The notes beneath the pieces were generated by a model. The model saw only the letters and a program-made list of their open reading frames with translations, ran no database searches and had not been told where the DNA came from. Made by a program: the position numbers and the translations under genes. Below, in pieces: positions 33,859 to 43,671 of a stretch of 64,000 bases of DNA. Within the stretch, counting starts at the first letter, position 1; each line of letters begins with the position of its first letter. Source of the stretch: Streptomyces coeruleorubidus (GTDB lineage Bacteria > Actinomycetota > Actinomycetes > Streptomycetales > Streptomycetaceae); the NCBI RefSeq assembly GCF_008705135.1, contig NZ_CP023694.1, positions 3,534,001-3,598,000 of the forward strand. Reading direction: 5' to 3'.

Positions 33859-34180
33859 AGGTACCTCCGGGTACGGTTCGCGGGACACCGCACCCAGCCT
33901 GGGGTGATTTGTCGTACTGCGTCCTGTTTGCCTGCGCCAGTCGGGTGAAGAGGCCGAAAAAGCGCGGAAGCCGACACCCCGGAAACACTCACGGAACGTC
34001 ACAACTGGTCGGGGGCCTGAAGAAGCCGTCCAGGCGTGAGCAGAAACGATCTGGCAGAAGCGCCGGTTGGTCGGGAACACTGGACACCGGCTGGAAGGCC
34101 CTGGGGCCAGCCTCTATGATCGGCACACTTTCCTGACCTTTCCTGCACGGACAGAGATCGAATACATGCGGGAGCGAGCG
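33859..34180. other. Intergenic region between the protease gene and cdgA
   Basis: 322 bp without a plausible ORF. It contains the promoters of two divergent genes. The only recognisable element is the BldD-like motif at 33989-34001, listed separately. No strong -35/-10 pair could be assigned. Confidence 0.5.
33989..34001. promoter_or_regulatory. Candidate BldD-binding site upstream of cdgA
   Basis: TCACGGAACGTCA fits the outer half-sites of the BldD consensus (TnAC-n5-GTnA) but not the inner C and G. It lies about 180 bp before cdgA. BldD, a c-di-GMP-activated repressor, is known to control the SCO2817-type cdgA gene, which supports the assignment. Confidence 0.4.
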
Positions 34181-36028
34181 GTGAGCGGAACCTCCGAAGG
34201 GCCGGCGCCCGCGGCAGACCTCGATCGGCCGGTCGTCACAGAGAGTGAGATCGACACGCCTCCCCGTACCGAGCCCCCGGCGCGTCCGCCCTACCGCTCC
34301 GTCTTCACGGCCGCCCCGCTCGCCATGGCCGTCGTCGACCGCGAGGGGACGGTCGTCAGCGCCAACGACTCACTCGCGGCGCTGCTCGGCAGTGCCCCGG
34401 GCGAGCTGGCCGGGTCCGTCGCCGCCGACCTGGTCGACCTCACGTCCGACGCCCGCACCTGGCACGCGTACCGCGAGGTGCTGCGCGGCCGGCAGTCCCG
34501 GCTGCGCTGCACGCGCCGTCTCAAGCACCCCGACGGGCACTCGTTGTGGGTGCAGGTGACGGTCGCCCCGCTGCCCGCCGAGGACCGGGCCGTCCTGCTG
34601 TCCGTCGCCGACATCAGCTCCCGCCGCGAACTCCAGGCCCGGCTGCGGCACTTGCAGATGCACGACCCGGTGACCCGGCTGCCCAACCGCACGCTGTTCT
34701 TCGAACGGCTGTCGGCCGCGCTGGAGGCGGAGTCGTACGAGCAGAGCGGCACCGGCCGGATCGGCCTGTGCTACCTGGACCTGGACGGCTTCAAGGCCAT
34801 CAACGACACCCTCGGCCACCGCGTGGGCGACCGGCTGCTGGCCGCCGTCGCCGAGCGCCTGACGCGCTGCGCGGACGAGGCCGGCCACTCCAGGCCCAGC
34901 ATCCCGCTGGTGGCCCGGCTCGGCGGTGACGAGTTCGCCCTGCTCGTCGAGGACTCCACCGGCACCGAGCAACTGGCCGAGCTGGCCGAGTCGCTGCTGG
35001 AGGCGGTCCAGGACCCGTTCGACATCTCCGGGCAGCGGCTGTCGGTCTCGGCGTCGATCGGCGTCGTGGAGCGGCACGCGGCCGGGACGACCCCCACCGC
35101 CCTGATGCAGGCGGCGGACACCACGCTCTACTGGGCGAAGGCCGACGGCAAGTCCCGCTGGACGCTGTTCGACCCGGAGCGCAACGCCCACCGGATGACC
35201 CGCCAGGCCCTCGCCTCCACGCTGCGGCCGGCCATCGACCGGGGCGAGTTCCGGCTGGAGTACCAGCCGCTGGTCGGCATGGAGGACGACCGGCTGCACG
35301 GGGTCGAGGCGCTCATCCGCTGGAATCATCCCCAGTTCGGCGTACTGACGCCGAATCGGTTCATCGGACTTGCCGAGGAGGACGGTTCGATCGTTCCGCT
35401 GGGCCGATGGGTGCTGCGCACCGCCTGCGGACAGGCCCGTCGCTGGCAGCTCGACCACCCCGGCGAGCCGCCGATCTTCGTGAGCGTGAACGTGGCGGTG
35501 CGTCAGGTCTGGGACTCCGACCTGGTGGCCGACGTGGCGGAGACCCTGGCCGAGACGGGCCTCGCGCCGCACCTGCTCCAGCTCGAGCTCACCGAGTCGG
35601 CGGTGATGGGCTCGGCCGGCCGGCCGCTCCAGGCCCTGAAAGCCCTCAGCGACATGGGCGTGCGCATCGCCATCGACGACTTCGGCACCGGCTACTCGAA
35701 CCTGGCCTACCTCAGCCGCCTGCCGGTGTCCGTACTGAAGCTGGACGGCACGTTCGTCCGCGGCTTCCAGTACGACGACCGGGACAGCACGGCCACCCGC
35801 CCGAACCCCGCCGACGAGGTCGTGGTCGAGGCGATGATCCAGCTCGCCCACCGGCTCGGGCTGACCGTCACGGCCGAATGCGTGGAGACCTCGGCCCAGG
35901 CGACCCGGCTGCGGCGCATCGGCTGCGACACCGGACAGGGCTGGCTCTACTCCCGTCCGGTGCCGCCGGATCGCATCTCCGAGCTGCTGGGCACGCCGGG
36001 TGTTCAGGCAGGGATCGGCAACCCGTAG
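34181..36028 (+). CDS. cdgA: CdgA, PAS-GGDEF-EAL cyclic di-GMP enzyme
   Basis: 615 residues from a GTG at 34181 (GGGAG 7 nt before); an ATG at 34166 adds five. PAS domain about 45-165 ([15 protein letters not shown]). The GGDEF domain has an intact [13 protein letters not shown] site. The EAL domain has [11 protein letters not shown] (EAL as EAL/I), [23 protein letters not shown] and KLDGTFVRG, with [11 protein letters not shown] near the end. Both cyclase and phosphodiesterase residues look intact, so it may be bifunctional. No membrane helix. This matches cdgA (SCO2817 type), a BldD-regulated gene affecting development. Orn in this window degrades the pGpG product. Its last 25 bp overlap the convergent monooxygenase gene. 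Confidence 0.88.
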   Translation: MSGTSEGPAPAADLDRPVVTESEIDTPPRTEPPARPPYRSVFTAAPLAMAVVDREGTVVSANDSLAALLGSAPGELAGSVAADLVDLTSDARTWHAYREVLRGRQSRLRCTRRLKHPDGHSLWVQVTVAPLPAEDRAVLLSVADISSRRELQARLRHLQMHDPVTRLPNRTLFFERLSAALEAESYEQSGTGRIGLCYLDLDGFKAINDTLGHRVGDRLLAAVAERLTRCADEAGHSRPSIPLVARLGGDEFALLVEDSTGTEQLAELAESLLEAVQDPFDISGQRLSVSASIGVVERHAAGTTPTALMQAADTTLYWAKADGKSRWTLFDPERNAHRMTRQALASTLRPAIDRGEFRLEYQPLVGMEDDRLHGVEALIRWNHPQFGVLTPNRFIGLAEEDGSIVPLGRWVLRTACGQARRWQLDHPGEPPIFVSVNVAVRQVWDSDLVADVAETLAETGLAPHLLQLELTESAVMGSAGRPLQALKALSDMGVRIAIDDFGTGYSNLAYLSRLPVSVLKLDGTFVRGFQYDDRDSTATRPNPADEVVVEAMIQLAHRLGLTVTAECVETSAQATRLRRIGCDTGQGWLYSRPVPPDRISELLGTPGVQAGIGNP

Positions 36029-37095
36029 GCGTCGGCGATGAGTTCGTAGCTGCGGACGCGTACGTCACCGCCGTGCGCGTTGGCCGTGATCATCAGCTCG
36101 TCGGCGCCGGTGCGCTTGGCGAGGTCGTCCAGGCCGGAGCGGACCTCGTCCGGGGTGCCGTGGATGACGTTGGCGTTCCAGGAGTCGACGAAGTCGCGCT
36201 CCATCGGGCTGAACTCGTAGGCCTCCGCCTCCTCGGGGCTGGGCACGAGGCCGGGGCGTCCGGTGCGCAGCCGGACCATGCTGAGCGCGGCGGCCAGGAC
36301 CTGTCGGCGGGCCTCCTTCTCCTCGTCGGCGGCGAGGGCGGAGACGCCGATGAGGGCGTACGGCTCGTCGAGCACGGCGGACGGCTGGAAGGACTCCCGG
36401 TACAGGTCCAGGGCCGGGACGGTGTTCTGCGCCGAGAAGTGGTGCGCGAAGGCGAAGGGCAGTCCGAGGACGCCGGCCAGGCGGGCACTGAAGCCGGACG
36501 AGCCGAGCAGCCAGACGGGCGGGCGGTGCGGGGACTGGACGCCGCCGGGGGACGTGGCCTGGACCGGCCCCGGTACGGCGTGGATACGGCGGTAGGGATG
36601 CCCGTCGGGGAAGTCGTCGTCGAGGAACCGGGTCAGCTCGGCGAGCTGCTGGGGGAAGTCGTCGGCCCCCTCGCCCGGCCGCTCGGCGCGGCGCAGGGCG
36701 GCGGCCGTCGCACCGTCCGTTCCCGGCGCGCGGCCGAGCCCGAGGTCGATGCGGCCCGGGGCCATGGCCTCCAGCGTCCCGAACTGCTCGGCGATGACGA
36801 GCGGGGCGTGGTTGGGCAGCATCACACCGCCCGAGCCGAGACGGATGCGGTCGGTGTGGGCGGCGAGGTGGGCCAGGATCACGGCCGGGGACGAGGAGGC
36901 CACACCGGGCATGGAGTGGTGCTCGGCGACCCAGTAGCGGTGGAAGCCGCGGGCCTCCGCGAGGCGGGCCAGGTCGACGCTCGTGCGCAGCGCGTCGGAG
37001 GCGGTGCGGCCGGCCCCTACGGTGACCAGGTCCAGTACGGAGAGGGGGACGGGGGCGCTGCCCTGCGCTGCGCCGCGTATCTCGTCTGCCGCCAC
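36004..37095 (-). CDS. LLM-class (luciferase-like) flavin-dependent oxidoreductase
   Basis: 363 residues from a GTG with AGGAGG about 10 nt upstream. The N-terminal [20 protein letters not shown] and [20 protein letters not shown] are hallmarks of the LLM YhbW-like group. [20 protein letters not shown] and [13 protein letters not shown] follow. It uses FMN or F420; the EHH group is typical. There is no partner reductase nearby. Substrate unknown. Confidence 0.9.
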   Translation of the reverse strand: MAADEIRGAAQGSAPVPLSVLDLVTVGAGRTASDALRTSVDLARLAEARGFHRYWVAEHHSMPGVASSSPAVILAHLAAHTDRIRLGSGGVMLPNHAPLVIAEQFGTLEAMAPGRIDLGLGRAPGTDGATAAALRRAERPGEGADDFPQQLAELTRFLDDDFPDGHPYRRIHAVPGPVQATSPGGVQSPHRPPVWLLGSSGFSARLAGVLGLPFAFAHHFSAQNTVPALDLYRESFQPSAVLDEPYALIGVSALAADEEKEARRQVLAAALSMVRLRTGRPGLVPSPEEAEAYEFSPMERDFVDSWNANVIHGTPDEVRSGLDDLAKRTGADELMITANAHGGDVRVRSYELIADAYGLPIPA

Positions 37096-37184
37096 GGTGG
37101 GGTGCCTCCTGCTGTGGGCCGTGTGCTGTCGTTCCGGCTCTAACAGGGGACTGTCTCCGGTTATTCCCGGGAGGTGCCGCAGGG

Positions 37185-37454
37185 TCAGGCGGCCTGCTCC
37201 CAGTCGCCCTGGGCTCCGCCGTACGGGGGCCGCCGGGCGGCCTTCTCGCGGACGCGGAGCACGATCCACGCGAGGGCGGCCCCACAGGCGAGCCACCAGG
37301 GCAGGGACCACACGGCACCCCACCAGTCCGCCCGCGGATCGAGGACGGCATCGACACCGGCGGTGATCATCGCCGCCGCCAGGCTCCAGCACAGCAGGCG
37401 CCCGGACAGCTGGACAGCGCTTACAGAAGATCTGAACGGGCCCGTTTCGGCCAT
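37185..37454 (-). CDS. Small two-helix membrane protein
   Basis: 89 residues from the ATG at 37454 (AETGPFRSS). Two hydrophobic helices ([39 protein letters not shown]) flank a short DPRAD loop, and the tail is basic. No known domain recognised. It lies divergent to another small two-helix protein at 37723, so the two may be functionally related. Confidence 0.6.
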   Translation of the reverse strand: MAETGPFRSSVSAVQLSGRLLCWSLAAAMITAGVDAVLDPRADWWGAVWSLPWWLACGAALAWIVLRVREKAARRPPYGGAQGDWEQAA

Positions 37455-37722
37455 CGGGGAGTCCTTCACGGCACGACTGGCTGCGGACGTGGCCAGTGTG
37501 CACGGGATGGACAACTGAAGGGGAACGCGCTTTCGGACAACCCAAGTGCCGCTTGAGGCGGCGGAGTTGAGCATTCCTCAGCTTTGGGCGGACCATTGGA
37601 GCACGTATGCCCTGATCCGTACCGAAAAAGAGGTGGGACCGATTCCGGCCCACATGGAAGGCGTGTGCGAGGGCACGGCAGAGGGAGCAGGCGGTCGAGT
37701 TCGCTCACCCGAGGTGGAATCC

Positions 37723-37986
37723 ATGGCGAGCAGTCCCGAGACGAAGCCGACCGCGCAGGGCGCGCCTCCGGCGTACCGGGTGGCGGCCGCGGCCACCCGG
37801 CTCAAAGCGGCGTTCGCCCTGGCCGTCGGCATGAACCTGGTCGAGGCCGTCTGGGACCCGGGCGGAACCGCCTGGCTGGTGGCTCGAGCGACAGCCGGCG
37901 TGATCTTCTCGGTCGCCCTTGTCTCCTATGGGGTGCTGCGTGTGCTCCGCTGGCGCCGCGCGAGGACCGGACGGGCGCCGTCATGA
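37723..37986 (+). CDS. Small two-helix membrane protein
   Basis: 87 residues from the ATG at 37723 with GAGGTGG upstream. After about 25 polar residues come two helices (LKAAFALAVGMNLVEAVW; LVARATAGVIFSVALVSYGV) with a DPGG turn and a basic C-terminus. The pattern is the same as in the protein at 37185 (helix, DPxx loop, helix), suggesting paralogy. Function unknown. Confidence 0.6.
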   Translation: MASSPETKPTAQGAPPAYRVAAAATRLKAAFALAVGMNLVEAVWDPGGTAWLVARATAGVIFSVALVSYGVLRVLRWRRARTGRAPS

Positions 37987-38043
37987 GGGCTTCCCCTCGC
38001 CGCCCGCGGCAACTGCCGTAGACGGCGAGGACGGCGCGCTCGC

Positions 38044-38775
38044 TCACGCCTGGACGATCGGCTCCCTCGTGAACAGTGCCCCCAGTTCCGGCGCGTTCAC
38101 GCGGCGGTCCGCGAGGCGGAGGGCCTCCCAGACCGTGACCTGGTTGGCGGTGAGGACCGGCTTGCCGAGGTCCTTCTCCAGGGCCGGGATGTGGGCCGCC
38201 GTGTGCAGGGCCGTATCGGGGAGGAGGAGGGCATCGGCGTCGGGGTGGTCGGAGTGCCGGGCCATGGCGAGGAGTTCCGCCTCGCCCCACGTGCCGACCT
38301 CGGCGGCCGTGATGATGCCGGAGCTCTTCACCGAGACGACCTCGACGCCGTCCGCCCGCAGGAACTCGGCGAACAACTGCGCCACGTCGTCCGGGTACGT
38401 CGCGCCGATCGCGACCCGGCGCGCCCCCAGCTCCCGTACCGCGTGCACGAACGCGAAGGACGTCGAGGAGGCCGGCATGCCCGCGGTCTGCGCCAGGGTG
38501 CGCACCTGCTCCTGCGCGCCGTCCCAGCCGTAGACGAAGCTGCCGCTGGTGCAGGCCCACACCACGGCGTCCGCGCCGGCGTGCCGGAGCTCCTGCACGC
38601 CCGCCGCGAGCCGGCCGGCGGAGCCCATCTCCAGCAGCGCGTCCACCCGGTGCGCGTCCTCACCGATGTCGGTGTGCACCAGGTCCACCCGGATGTCACT
38701 GCCGAGCAACTGCTCGATGCGCGGATAGTCGTCCTCGGCGGAGTGGCCCGGGTAGAGAAATCCCAGTGCTGTCAT
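38044..38775 (-). CDS. Maleate-isomerase/AMDase-superfamily protein, second cysteine replaced
   Basis: 243 residues from the ATG at 38775. The family core is visible: MTALGFLYPGHSAEDDYPRI, ADAVVWACTSGSFVYGW (first catalytic Cys) and VAIGATYPDDVAQLF. The second site, where the partner protein has SCTNLP, reads LLLPDTALHT, so the second Cys is missing and Asp stands there. Asp/Glu racemase-fold enzymes of this branch isomerise or decarboxylate small dicarboxylates. It overlaps the partner by 4 bp. Reaction unknown; a subunit or altered chemistry is possible. Confidence 0.8.
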   Translation of the reverse strand: MTALGFLYPGHSAEDDYPRIEQLLGSDIRVDLVHTDIGEDAHRVDALLEMGSAGRLAAGVQELRHAGADAVVWACTSGSFVYGWDGAQEQVRTLAQTAGMPASSTSFAFVHAVRELGARRVAIGATYPDDVAQLFAEFLRADGVEVVSVKSSGIITAAEVGTWGEAELLAMARHSDHPDADALLLPDTALHTAAHIPALEKDLGKPVLTANQVTVWEALRLADRRVNAPELGALFTREPIVQA

Positions 38776-39587
38776 GTCCAGCCTTCCTGCTGCTGCTCTT
38801 CTTCCGGCACGACGGGACCGGGGTCCACCCCCGGCGATCCGAGACCGGCACGCGCCTCCGGATTGATCAGCGCTTGATACGGTCCCACCGCACGGGTACC
38901 CAGTCGGCGCAGCGCCGCCCACATCGTCACTTGGTTGGCCGAGATCACCGGGATGCGCAGCTCGGCCTCCAGTTGGGGGATGACGTCGTAGGTGGGCAGG
39001 TTGGTGCAGCTGATGAACAGGGCGTCGGCGTCGTCGCGTACGGCCTGCCGCGCCATGTCCACCACCTCCCGGTAGGGGACCTTCCAGATGTGCCGGGTCA
39101 GGCCCATGAAGGCACAGCCGGAGATCGTGACGCCCGCCTGGGCCACATAGGCCTCCAGCGACTGCGTCACCGACACCGTGTACGGCGTCACCAGCGCCAC
39201 GCGCCGTACGTCCAGCTCCACCAGGGCTTCCAGCAGCCCGCCCGAGGTGGTGATCGCCGGTACGGCGCCCGCCCGGCTCATCGCCTCGCACATCGCGCGC
39301 TCGCCCATGACACCGCCGACGAAGCTGCCCGACGTACAGGCGTAGGCGATGACCTCGGGGGCGATCGCGTTGAGCGTGCCGACTGCCTCGCTCAGCGTCT
39401 GGTGTTCGCTGACCATGCGGGCGAGATCGAGGCTGACCTCGACCGGCACGAACGGTGTTCGTGTCATGTGCAGGGAGACCTCGTCCGGCACCCAGCGCCA
39501 CAGCTCGCGGTCGAGTGCGAAGTCGAAGGGGGCGACGACGCCGACCCCCCGCTGCGGGCTGGGCCCGCCGAGAAAAGAGACGTCCAT
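38772..39587 (-). CDS. Maleate cis-trans isomerase / EutA-like protein
   Basis: 271 residues from the ATG at 39587. Both family cysteines are present: VIAYACTSGSFVGGVMG and ALFISCTNLPTYDVIP. RGVGVVAPFDFALDRELWRWVP is the usual N-terminal strand-helix. The family includes maleate isomerase, EutA of ectoine use and arylmalonate decarboxylases. The gene is divergent from the dehydrogenase-amidase operon and close to an Ehu-like transporter, so a role in using a dicarboxylate or ectoine-like compound is inferred. Confidence 0.85.
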   Translation of the reverse strand: MDVSFLGGPSPQRGVGVVAPFDFALDRELWRWVPDEVSLHMTRTPFVPVEVSLDLARMVSEHQTLSEAVGTLNAIAPEVIAYACTSGSFVGGVMGERAMCEAMSRAGAVPAITTSGGLLEALVELDVRRVALVTPYTVSVTQSLEAYVAQAGVTISGCAFMGLTRHIWKVPYREVVDMARQAVRDDADALFISCTNLPTYDVIPQLEAELRIPVISANQVTMWAALRRLGTRAVGPYQALINPEARAGLGSPGVDPGPVVPEEEQQQEGWT

Positions 39588-39784
39588 GCAGGGCACCGGC
39601 CTCACACTGGGCAACGAGTGTGCAACGGATCGTGGGAACGCCCGTGTTGACGACGGTAGGTTCGGGTGCGAGCGTGGTCAATCCGCCCGGATCATTCCTT
39701 GGTCAACACCGTGTTAACTCGTCGTCACCGGCCGCCTCCCGAAGGCAGGCCGCCCCCGCCGCACGGCTGGAGAAACGGCTGCTC

Positions 39785-40732
39785 ATGCCCACCCCCACCC
39801 TGCTCGTCCTGGACGCCGAACCCCTCCCCCGCCTCGGGAGCCTCACCGGCCGCGCCCGTATCGAACACACCGACGCGGAGGGTCTCGCCGCACGCCTCCC
39901 GCGTGCGGATGTACTTCTGGTGTGGGATTTCACCTCGCGCGCCGTACGTGACGCCTGGCCCGGCGACGGTCCACGGCCACGCTGGGTGCATACGGCGAGC
40001 GCCGGTGTGGACCATCTGATGTGCCCGGAACTCGCCGCCTCCGACACGGTGGTGACGAACGCGCGCGGCATCTTCGACCAGCCGATCGCGGAGTACGTCG
40101 CCGCACTCGTGCTGGCGATGGCCAAGGACCTGCCGCGCACGCTGGAGCTGCAACGGGAGCGGATCTGGCGGCACCGCGAGTCGCACAAGGTCGCCGGAAC
40201 CCGGGCCGTCGTCGTCGGCACCGGGCCGATCGGCCGGGCGATCGCCCGCACGCTGGGGGCGCTGGACATCACGACGGCGCTCGTCGGGCGCGCCCCTCGC
40301 GACGGCGTGCACGGCCCGGAGGATCTCGACCGGCTGCTGGCGCGCGCCGACTGGGTGATCGCGGCGGCGCCGCTCACCGATCAAACGCACGGCATGTTCG
40401 ACGCCCGCCGCTTCGGCGTGATGCAGCCGTCCGCCCGGTTCGTGAACATCGGTCGCGGCCAGCTGGTCGTCGAGGACGCGCTCGCCGAGGCCCTGGCCAA
40501 GCACTGGATCGCGGGCGCCGCGCTGGACGTCTTCGAGTCCGAGCCGCTGACCGCCGACAGCCAGTTGTGGCAGGTCCCGGGCCTGATCGTGTCCCCGCAC
40601 ATGAGCGGCGACATCGTCGGCTGGCGGGACGAGCTCGGCGCCCAGTTCGTTGAGCTGTACGAGTTGTGGGCTGCCGGAAAACCGCTGGAGAACGTGGTCG
40701 ACAAACAGCGCGGGTATGTACCCGGACACTGA
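39785..40732 (+). CDS. D-2-hydroxyacid dehydrogenase (NAD-dependent)
   Basis: 315 residues. The nucleotide site is VVVGTGPIGRAIARTLGA. Catalytic residues are the Arg in NIGRGQLVVEDAL, the Glu in VFESEPLTA and the His in SPHMSGDIV. Substrate-domain signature HTASAGVDHLM. It would reduce a 2-oxoacid or oxidise a D-2-hydroxyacid. It begins an operon with the amidase 17 bp downstream and is divergent from the two isomerase-like genes. Confidence 0.9.
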   Translation: MPTPTLLVLDAEPLPRLGSLTGRARIEHTDAEGLAARLPRADVLLVWDFTSRAVRDAWPGDGPRPRWVHTASAGVDHLMCPELAASDTVVTNARGIFDQPIAEYVAALVLAMAKDLPRTLELQRERIWRHRESHKVAGTRAVVVGTGPIGRAIARTLGALDITTALVGRAPRDGVHGPEDLDRLLARADWVIAAAPLTDQTHGMFDARRFGVMQPSARFVNIGRGQLVVEDALAEALAKHWIAGAALDVFESEPLTADSQLWQVPGLIVSPHMSGDIVGWRDELGAQFVELYELWAAGKPLENVVDKQRGYVPGH

Positions 40733-40749
40733 CGTTCCTTGGAGGGTGC

Positions 40750-42159
40750 ATGACCGAGCTCACCGAGCTGACCGCCGTACGGCTCCTCGCCGGCTACCGC
40801 AAGGGCGAGTGGAGCCCCGTGGAGGCGACCCGCGCGGCGCTGGAGCGGGCCGAGGCGATCCAGCCGGAGGTGAACGCCTTCGTCCGGCTGACCGCCGAGG
40901 ACGCGCTGACCCGGGCCCGGGAGTCGGAGGAGCGATGGCGGCGCGGTGAGCCCGAGGGGCTGCTGGACGGGGTGCCGGTCACGGTCAAGGACATCCTGCT
41001 GCTGCGCGGCGCGCCGACCCTGCGCGGGTCGAAGGCCGTGGATCCGGCGGGGCGCTGGGACGAGGACGCCCCGTCCGTGGCCCGGCTGCGGGAGCACGGG
41101 GCGGTCTTCATCGGCAAGACGACGACCCCCGAGTACGGCTGGAAGGGCGTGACGGACTCGCCGCTGAGCGGGGTGACGCGCAACCCGTACGACCCCTCGC
41201 GCACGGCCGGCGGGTCGAGCGGCGGCAGCGCGGCGGCCGTGGCGCTGGGCGCGGGGCCGCTGTCGCTGGGCACGGACGGCGGCGGCAGTGTCCGCATCCC
41301 GGCGTCGTTCTGCGGGATCTTCGCGCTGAAGCCGACGTACGGGCGGGTGCCGCTCTACCCGGCGAGCGCGTTCGGCACGCTGGCGCACGTCGGGCCGATG
41401 ACCCGGGACGCGGCGGACGCGGCGCTGCTGATGGACGTCATCGGCCATCCGGACTCACGTGACTGGTCGGCGCTCGCCCCGCCGGCAGGTGCGTACACGG
41501 ACGGCCTGACGGGCGGGGTGCACGGCCTGCGCGTGGCGTACTCGCCGTCGCTGGGCGGGCAGGTGGCGGTGCGTCCGGAGGTCGCGAGGGCGGTGCGGCG
41601 GGCGGTGGAGCGGCTGGCGGAGCTCGGCGCCTACGTCACGGAGACCGACCCGGACCTCACCGAACCGGTGGAGGCCTTCCACACCCTGTGGTTCAGCGGG
41701 GCGGCCCGGGTGACCGAGCATCTGGGACCGAAGCAACGGGAACTGCTGGACCCGGGCCTGCGCGAGATCTGCACACAGGGCGCCCGCTACTCGGCGCTGG
41801 ACTATCTGGCCGCGGTGGACGTCCGGATGGACCTGGGGCGCCGGATGGGCCGCTTCCACGACACCTACGACCTACTCGTCACGCCGACCCTGCCGATCAC
41901 GGCGTTCGAGGCGGGCGTCGAGGTACCGAAAGGATCCGGCCACCGGCGCTGGACGGGCTGGACGCCGTTCACGTACCCGTTCAACATGACGCAGCAGCCC
42001 GCGGCGAGCGTGCCGGTCGGCGCCGACGGGGACGGCCTGCCGATCGGTCTCCAGCTCGTGGCCGCCCGGCACCGGGACGATCTGGTGCTGCGGGCGGCCC
42101 ACGCGCTGTACGAGGCCGGCGTGGCGTCCGCCGGCCGGCTCAGGCCCGCCGGAAGCTGA
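40750..42159 (+). CDS. Amidase-signature (AS) family hydrolase
   Basis: 469 residues, ATG preceded by GGAGGG. The Ser-cisSer-Lys triad is present: Lys in DGVPVTVKDILLLRGAPT, cis-Ser in TDGGGSVRIPASFCG, and the nucleophile region AGGSSGGSAAAVALGAGP. The C-terminal TQQPAASVPVGADGDGLPIG is typical of AS enzymes. It hydrolyses an amide to acid and ammonia in the cytoplasm. Same operon as the dehydrogenase. The last 20 bp overlap the convergent DUF3830 gene. Confidence 0.93.
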   Translation: MTELTELTAVRLLAGYRKGEWSPVEATRAALERAEAIQPEVNAFVRLTAEDALTRARESEERWRRGEPEGLLDGVPVTVKDILLLRGAPTLRGSKAVDPAGRWDEDAPSVARLREHGAVFIGKTTTPEYGWKGVTDSPLSGVTRNPYDPSRTAGGSSGGSAAAVALGAGPLSLGTDGGGSVRIPASFCGIFALKPTYGRVPLYPASAFGTLAHVGPMTRDAADAALLMDVIGHPDSRDWSALAPPAGAYTDGLTGGVHGLRVAYSPSLGGQVAVRPEVARAVRRAVERLAELGAYVTETDPDLTEPVEAFHTLWFSGAARVTEHLGPKQRELLDPGLREICTQGARYSALDYLAAVDVRMDLGRRMGRFHDTYDLLVTPTLPITAFEAGVEVPKGSGHRRWTGWTPFTYPFNMTQQPAASVPVGADGDGLPIGLQLVAARHRDDLVLRAAHALYEAGVASAGRLRPAGS

Positions 42160-42634
42160 GCGTCTCCCCCGCCGCGCCCGACCTCCACAGGTCGTTGCAC
42201 GCCTCGGCCATGGTGTCCAGGCCCTCGACGATCTGGCCCCAGACGATGCCGGGGACCCAGCCCACATCGGCGTTCAGCAGCAGGTTGTTGCGCTCGTAGA
42301 ACAGGGCCAGGTCGACGAGCGTGGTCCCGGCGCGGACCTCGCGGTCGTAGCCGTAGGCCTTGGTCCCCAACTCCGCGCCCGCGAAGGCGAAATAGCACAG
42401 GTCGCCCGGAATGGGAGTGACAGTCGGGTTTTCTAGGGGTGGTTCGGTTTCGGCGAAAGGCGGGAAAAGGGCGTAGATCTCATTGCGTGCGTACTTCGCG
42501 TGGTAGACGTCACCGGCCAGCGGAAGGGCGTCCCAGACGGCCGCGCAGGTGATCGGCGCGCGGTCGTCCAGGAGCCTGGCCCGGCAGGTCACGTCGCGCT
42601 TGACCAGCGAGACTTCGATATATCGATCAGCCAT
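42140..42634 (-). CDS. DUF3830 family protein (cyclophilin-like fold)
   Basis: 164 residues. The N-terminal strand MADRYIEVSLVKRDVTCRAR and KYARNEIYALFP, then GDLCYFAFAGAELGTKAYGY and LFYERNNLLLNADVGWVPG, fit the DUF3830 family. Such proteins are often encoded with amidases and amino-acid ABC transporters in actinobacteria and proteobacteria. Role unknown; perhaps a decarboxylase-like or isomerase-like helper in the same pathway. Divergent from the transporter operon. Confidence 0.78.
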   Translation of the reverse strand: MADRYIEVSLVKRDVTCRARLLDDRAPITCAAVWDALPLAGDVYHAKYARNEIYALFPPFAETEPPLENPTVTPIPGDLCYFAFAGAELGTKAYGYDREVRAGTTLVDLALFYERNNLLLNADVGWVPGIVWGQIVEGLDTMAEACNDLWRSGAAGETLSFRRA

Positions 42635-42741
42635 GCCTCCATGGGAGTGCCCGCCGCCCCCGCGGTCAAGGGCGCACGGGGAGACGTGCGGGGCTTGAAA
42701 AGATCGGCATAACCCGGGTGCGGTCGGGTAGCCGCGCGCCC

Positions 42742-43671
42742 ATGGCTCCACCACAGAGAAGCCCACTGAGAAGTCCGGAACCCATATCCCAGGCCGTATC
42801 CAGGCCCACACGCCGGTCGCTGCTCGCGGGGGTCGCGGCGCTCGGCGCGCTGGGCGCCGCCGGATGCAGTCGCGTGGCCACGGCGTCGAGCACCGAGGGC
42901 GGTGACCTGCTCGACCGGCTCCGGGCCGCGGGCGTCGTCCGCCTCGGCATCGCCGGTGAGATCCCGTTCGGGTTCATCGACACGAACGGCGAGCTGACCG
43001 GTGAGGCACCGGAACTGGCCAAGGTGATCTTCAAGCGTCTCGGCGTCGACCGGGTGCAGCCCGTGCCGACCGAGTTCGGCTCGCTCATCCCAGGCCTGAA
43101 CTCCCAGCAGTTCGACGTCGTCGCCGCCGGGATGTACGTCAACCCCGAGCGCTGCGAGCAGGTCATCTTCTCCGACCCCGACTACCAGATGCTCGACTCG
43201 TTCATCGTCCGCAAGGGCAACCCCAAGGGGCTGCGCAGCTACAAGGACGTCGTCGAGAAGAAGGCGAAGTTCGCCACCGGGACCGGATACGCCGAGATCC
43301 AGTACGCCGTCGAGGCGGGGTACAAGGAGAGCGACATCCTCATCGTCCCGGACCAGGTGGCGGGGCTGAACGCCGTCGAGGCGGGCCGCGTGGACGTGTT
43401 CGCGGGTACGGCGCTCACCGTACGCGAGGTGGTGAAGAAGTCCGCCAAGGCGGAGGCCACCGAACCCTTCAAGCCGATCGTGGGCGGCAAGCCGCACGTC
43501 GACGGGGGCGCCTTCGCGTTCCGGCCGACCGAGACCAAGCTGCGCGACGCCTTCAACGTCGAGCTGCGCAAGCTCAAGAAGAGCGGCGAACTCTTCCGCA
43601 TCCTCAAGCCGTTCGGTTTCACCGAGGCCGAGATGACGGATCTGACCGCGAAGGAGCTCTGCGGCGGATGA
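42742..43671 (+). CDS. ehuB: Polar amino-acid / ectoine-type ABC transporter binding protein (EhuB-like)
   Basis: 309 residues. A Tat motif (RPTRRSLLAGVAALG, about residues 20-34) and a lipobox GAAGC show an exported lipoprotein. The mature part is a family-3 solute-binding protein: GVVRLGIAGEIPFGFID, FDVVAAGMYVNPERCEQVIF, SDPDYQMLDSFIVRKG. The MYVNPERCEQV segment fits the EhuB group (ectoine/hydroxyectoine) better than glutamate- or histidine-binding proteins. First of four overlapping genes. The substrate is inferred. Confidence 0.8.
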   Translation: MAPPQRSPLRSPEPISQAVSRPTRRSLLAGVAALGALGAAGCSRVATASSTEGGDLLDRLRAAGVVRLGIAGEIPFGFIDTNGELTGEAPELAKVIFKRLGVDRVQPVPTEFGSLIPGLNSQQFDVVAAGMYVNPERCEQVIFSDPDYQMLDSFIVRKGNPKGLRSYKDVVEKKAKFATGTGYAEIQYAVEAGYKESDILIVPDQVAGLNAVEAGRVDVFAGTALTVREVVKKSAKAEATEPFKPIVGGKPHVDGGAFAFRPTETKLRDAFNVELRKLKKSGELFRILKPFGFTEAEMTDLTAKELCGG

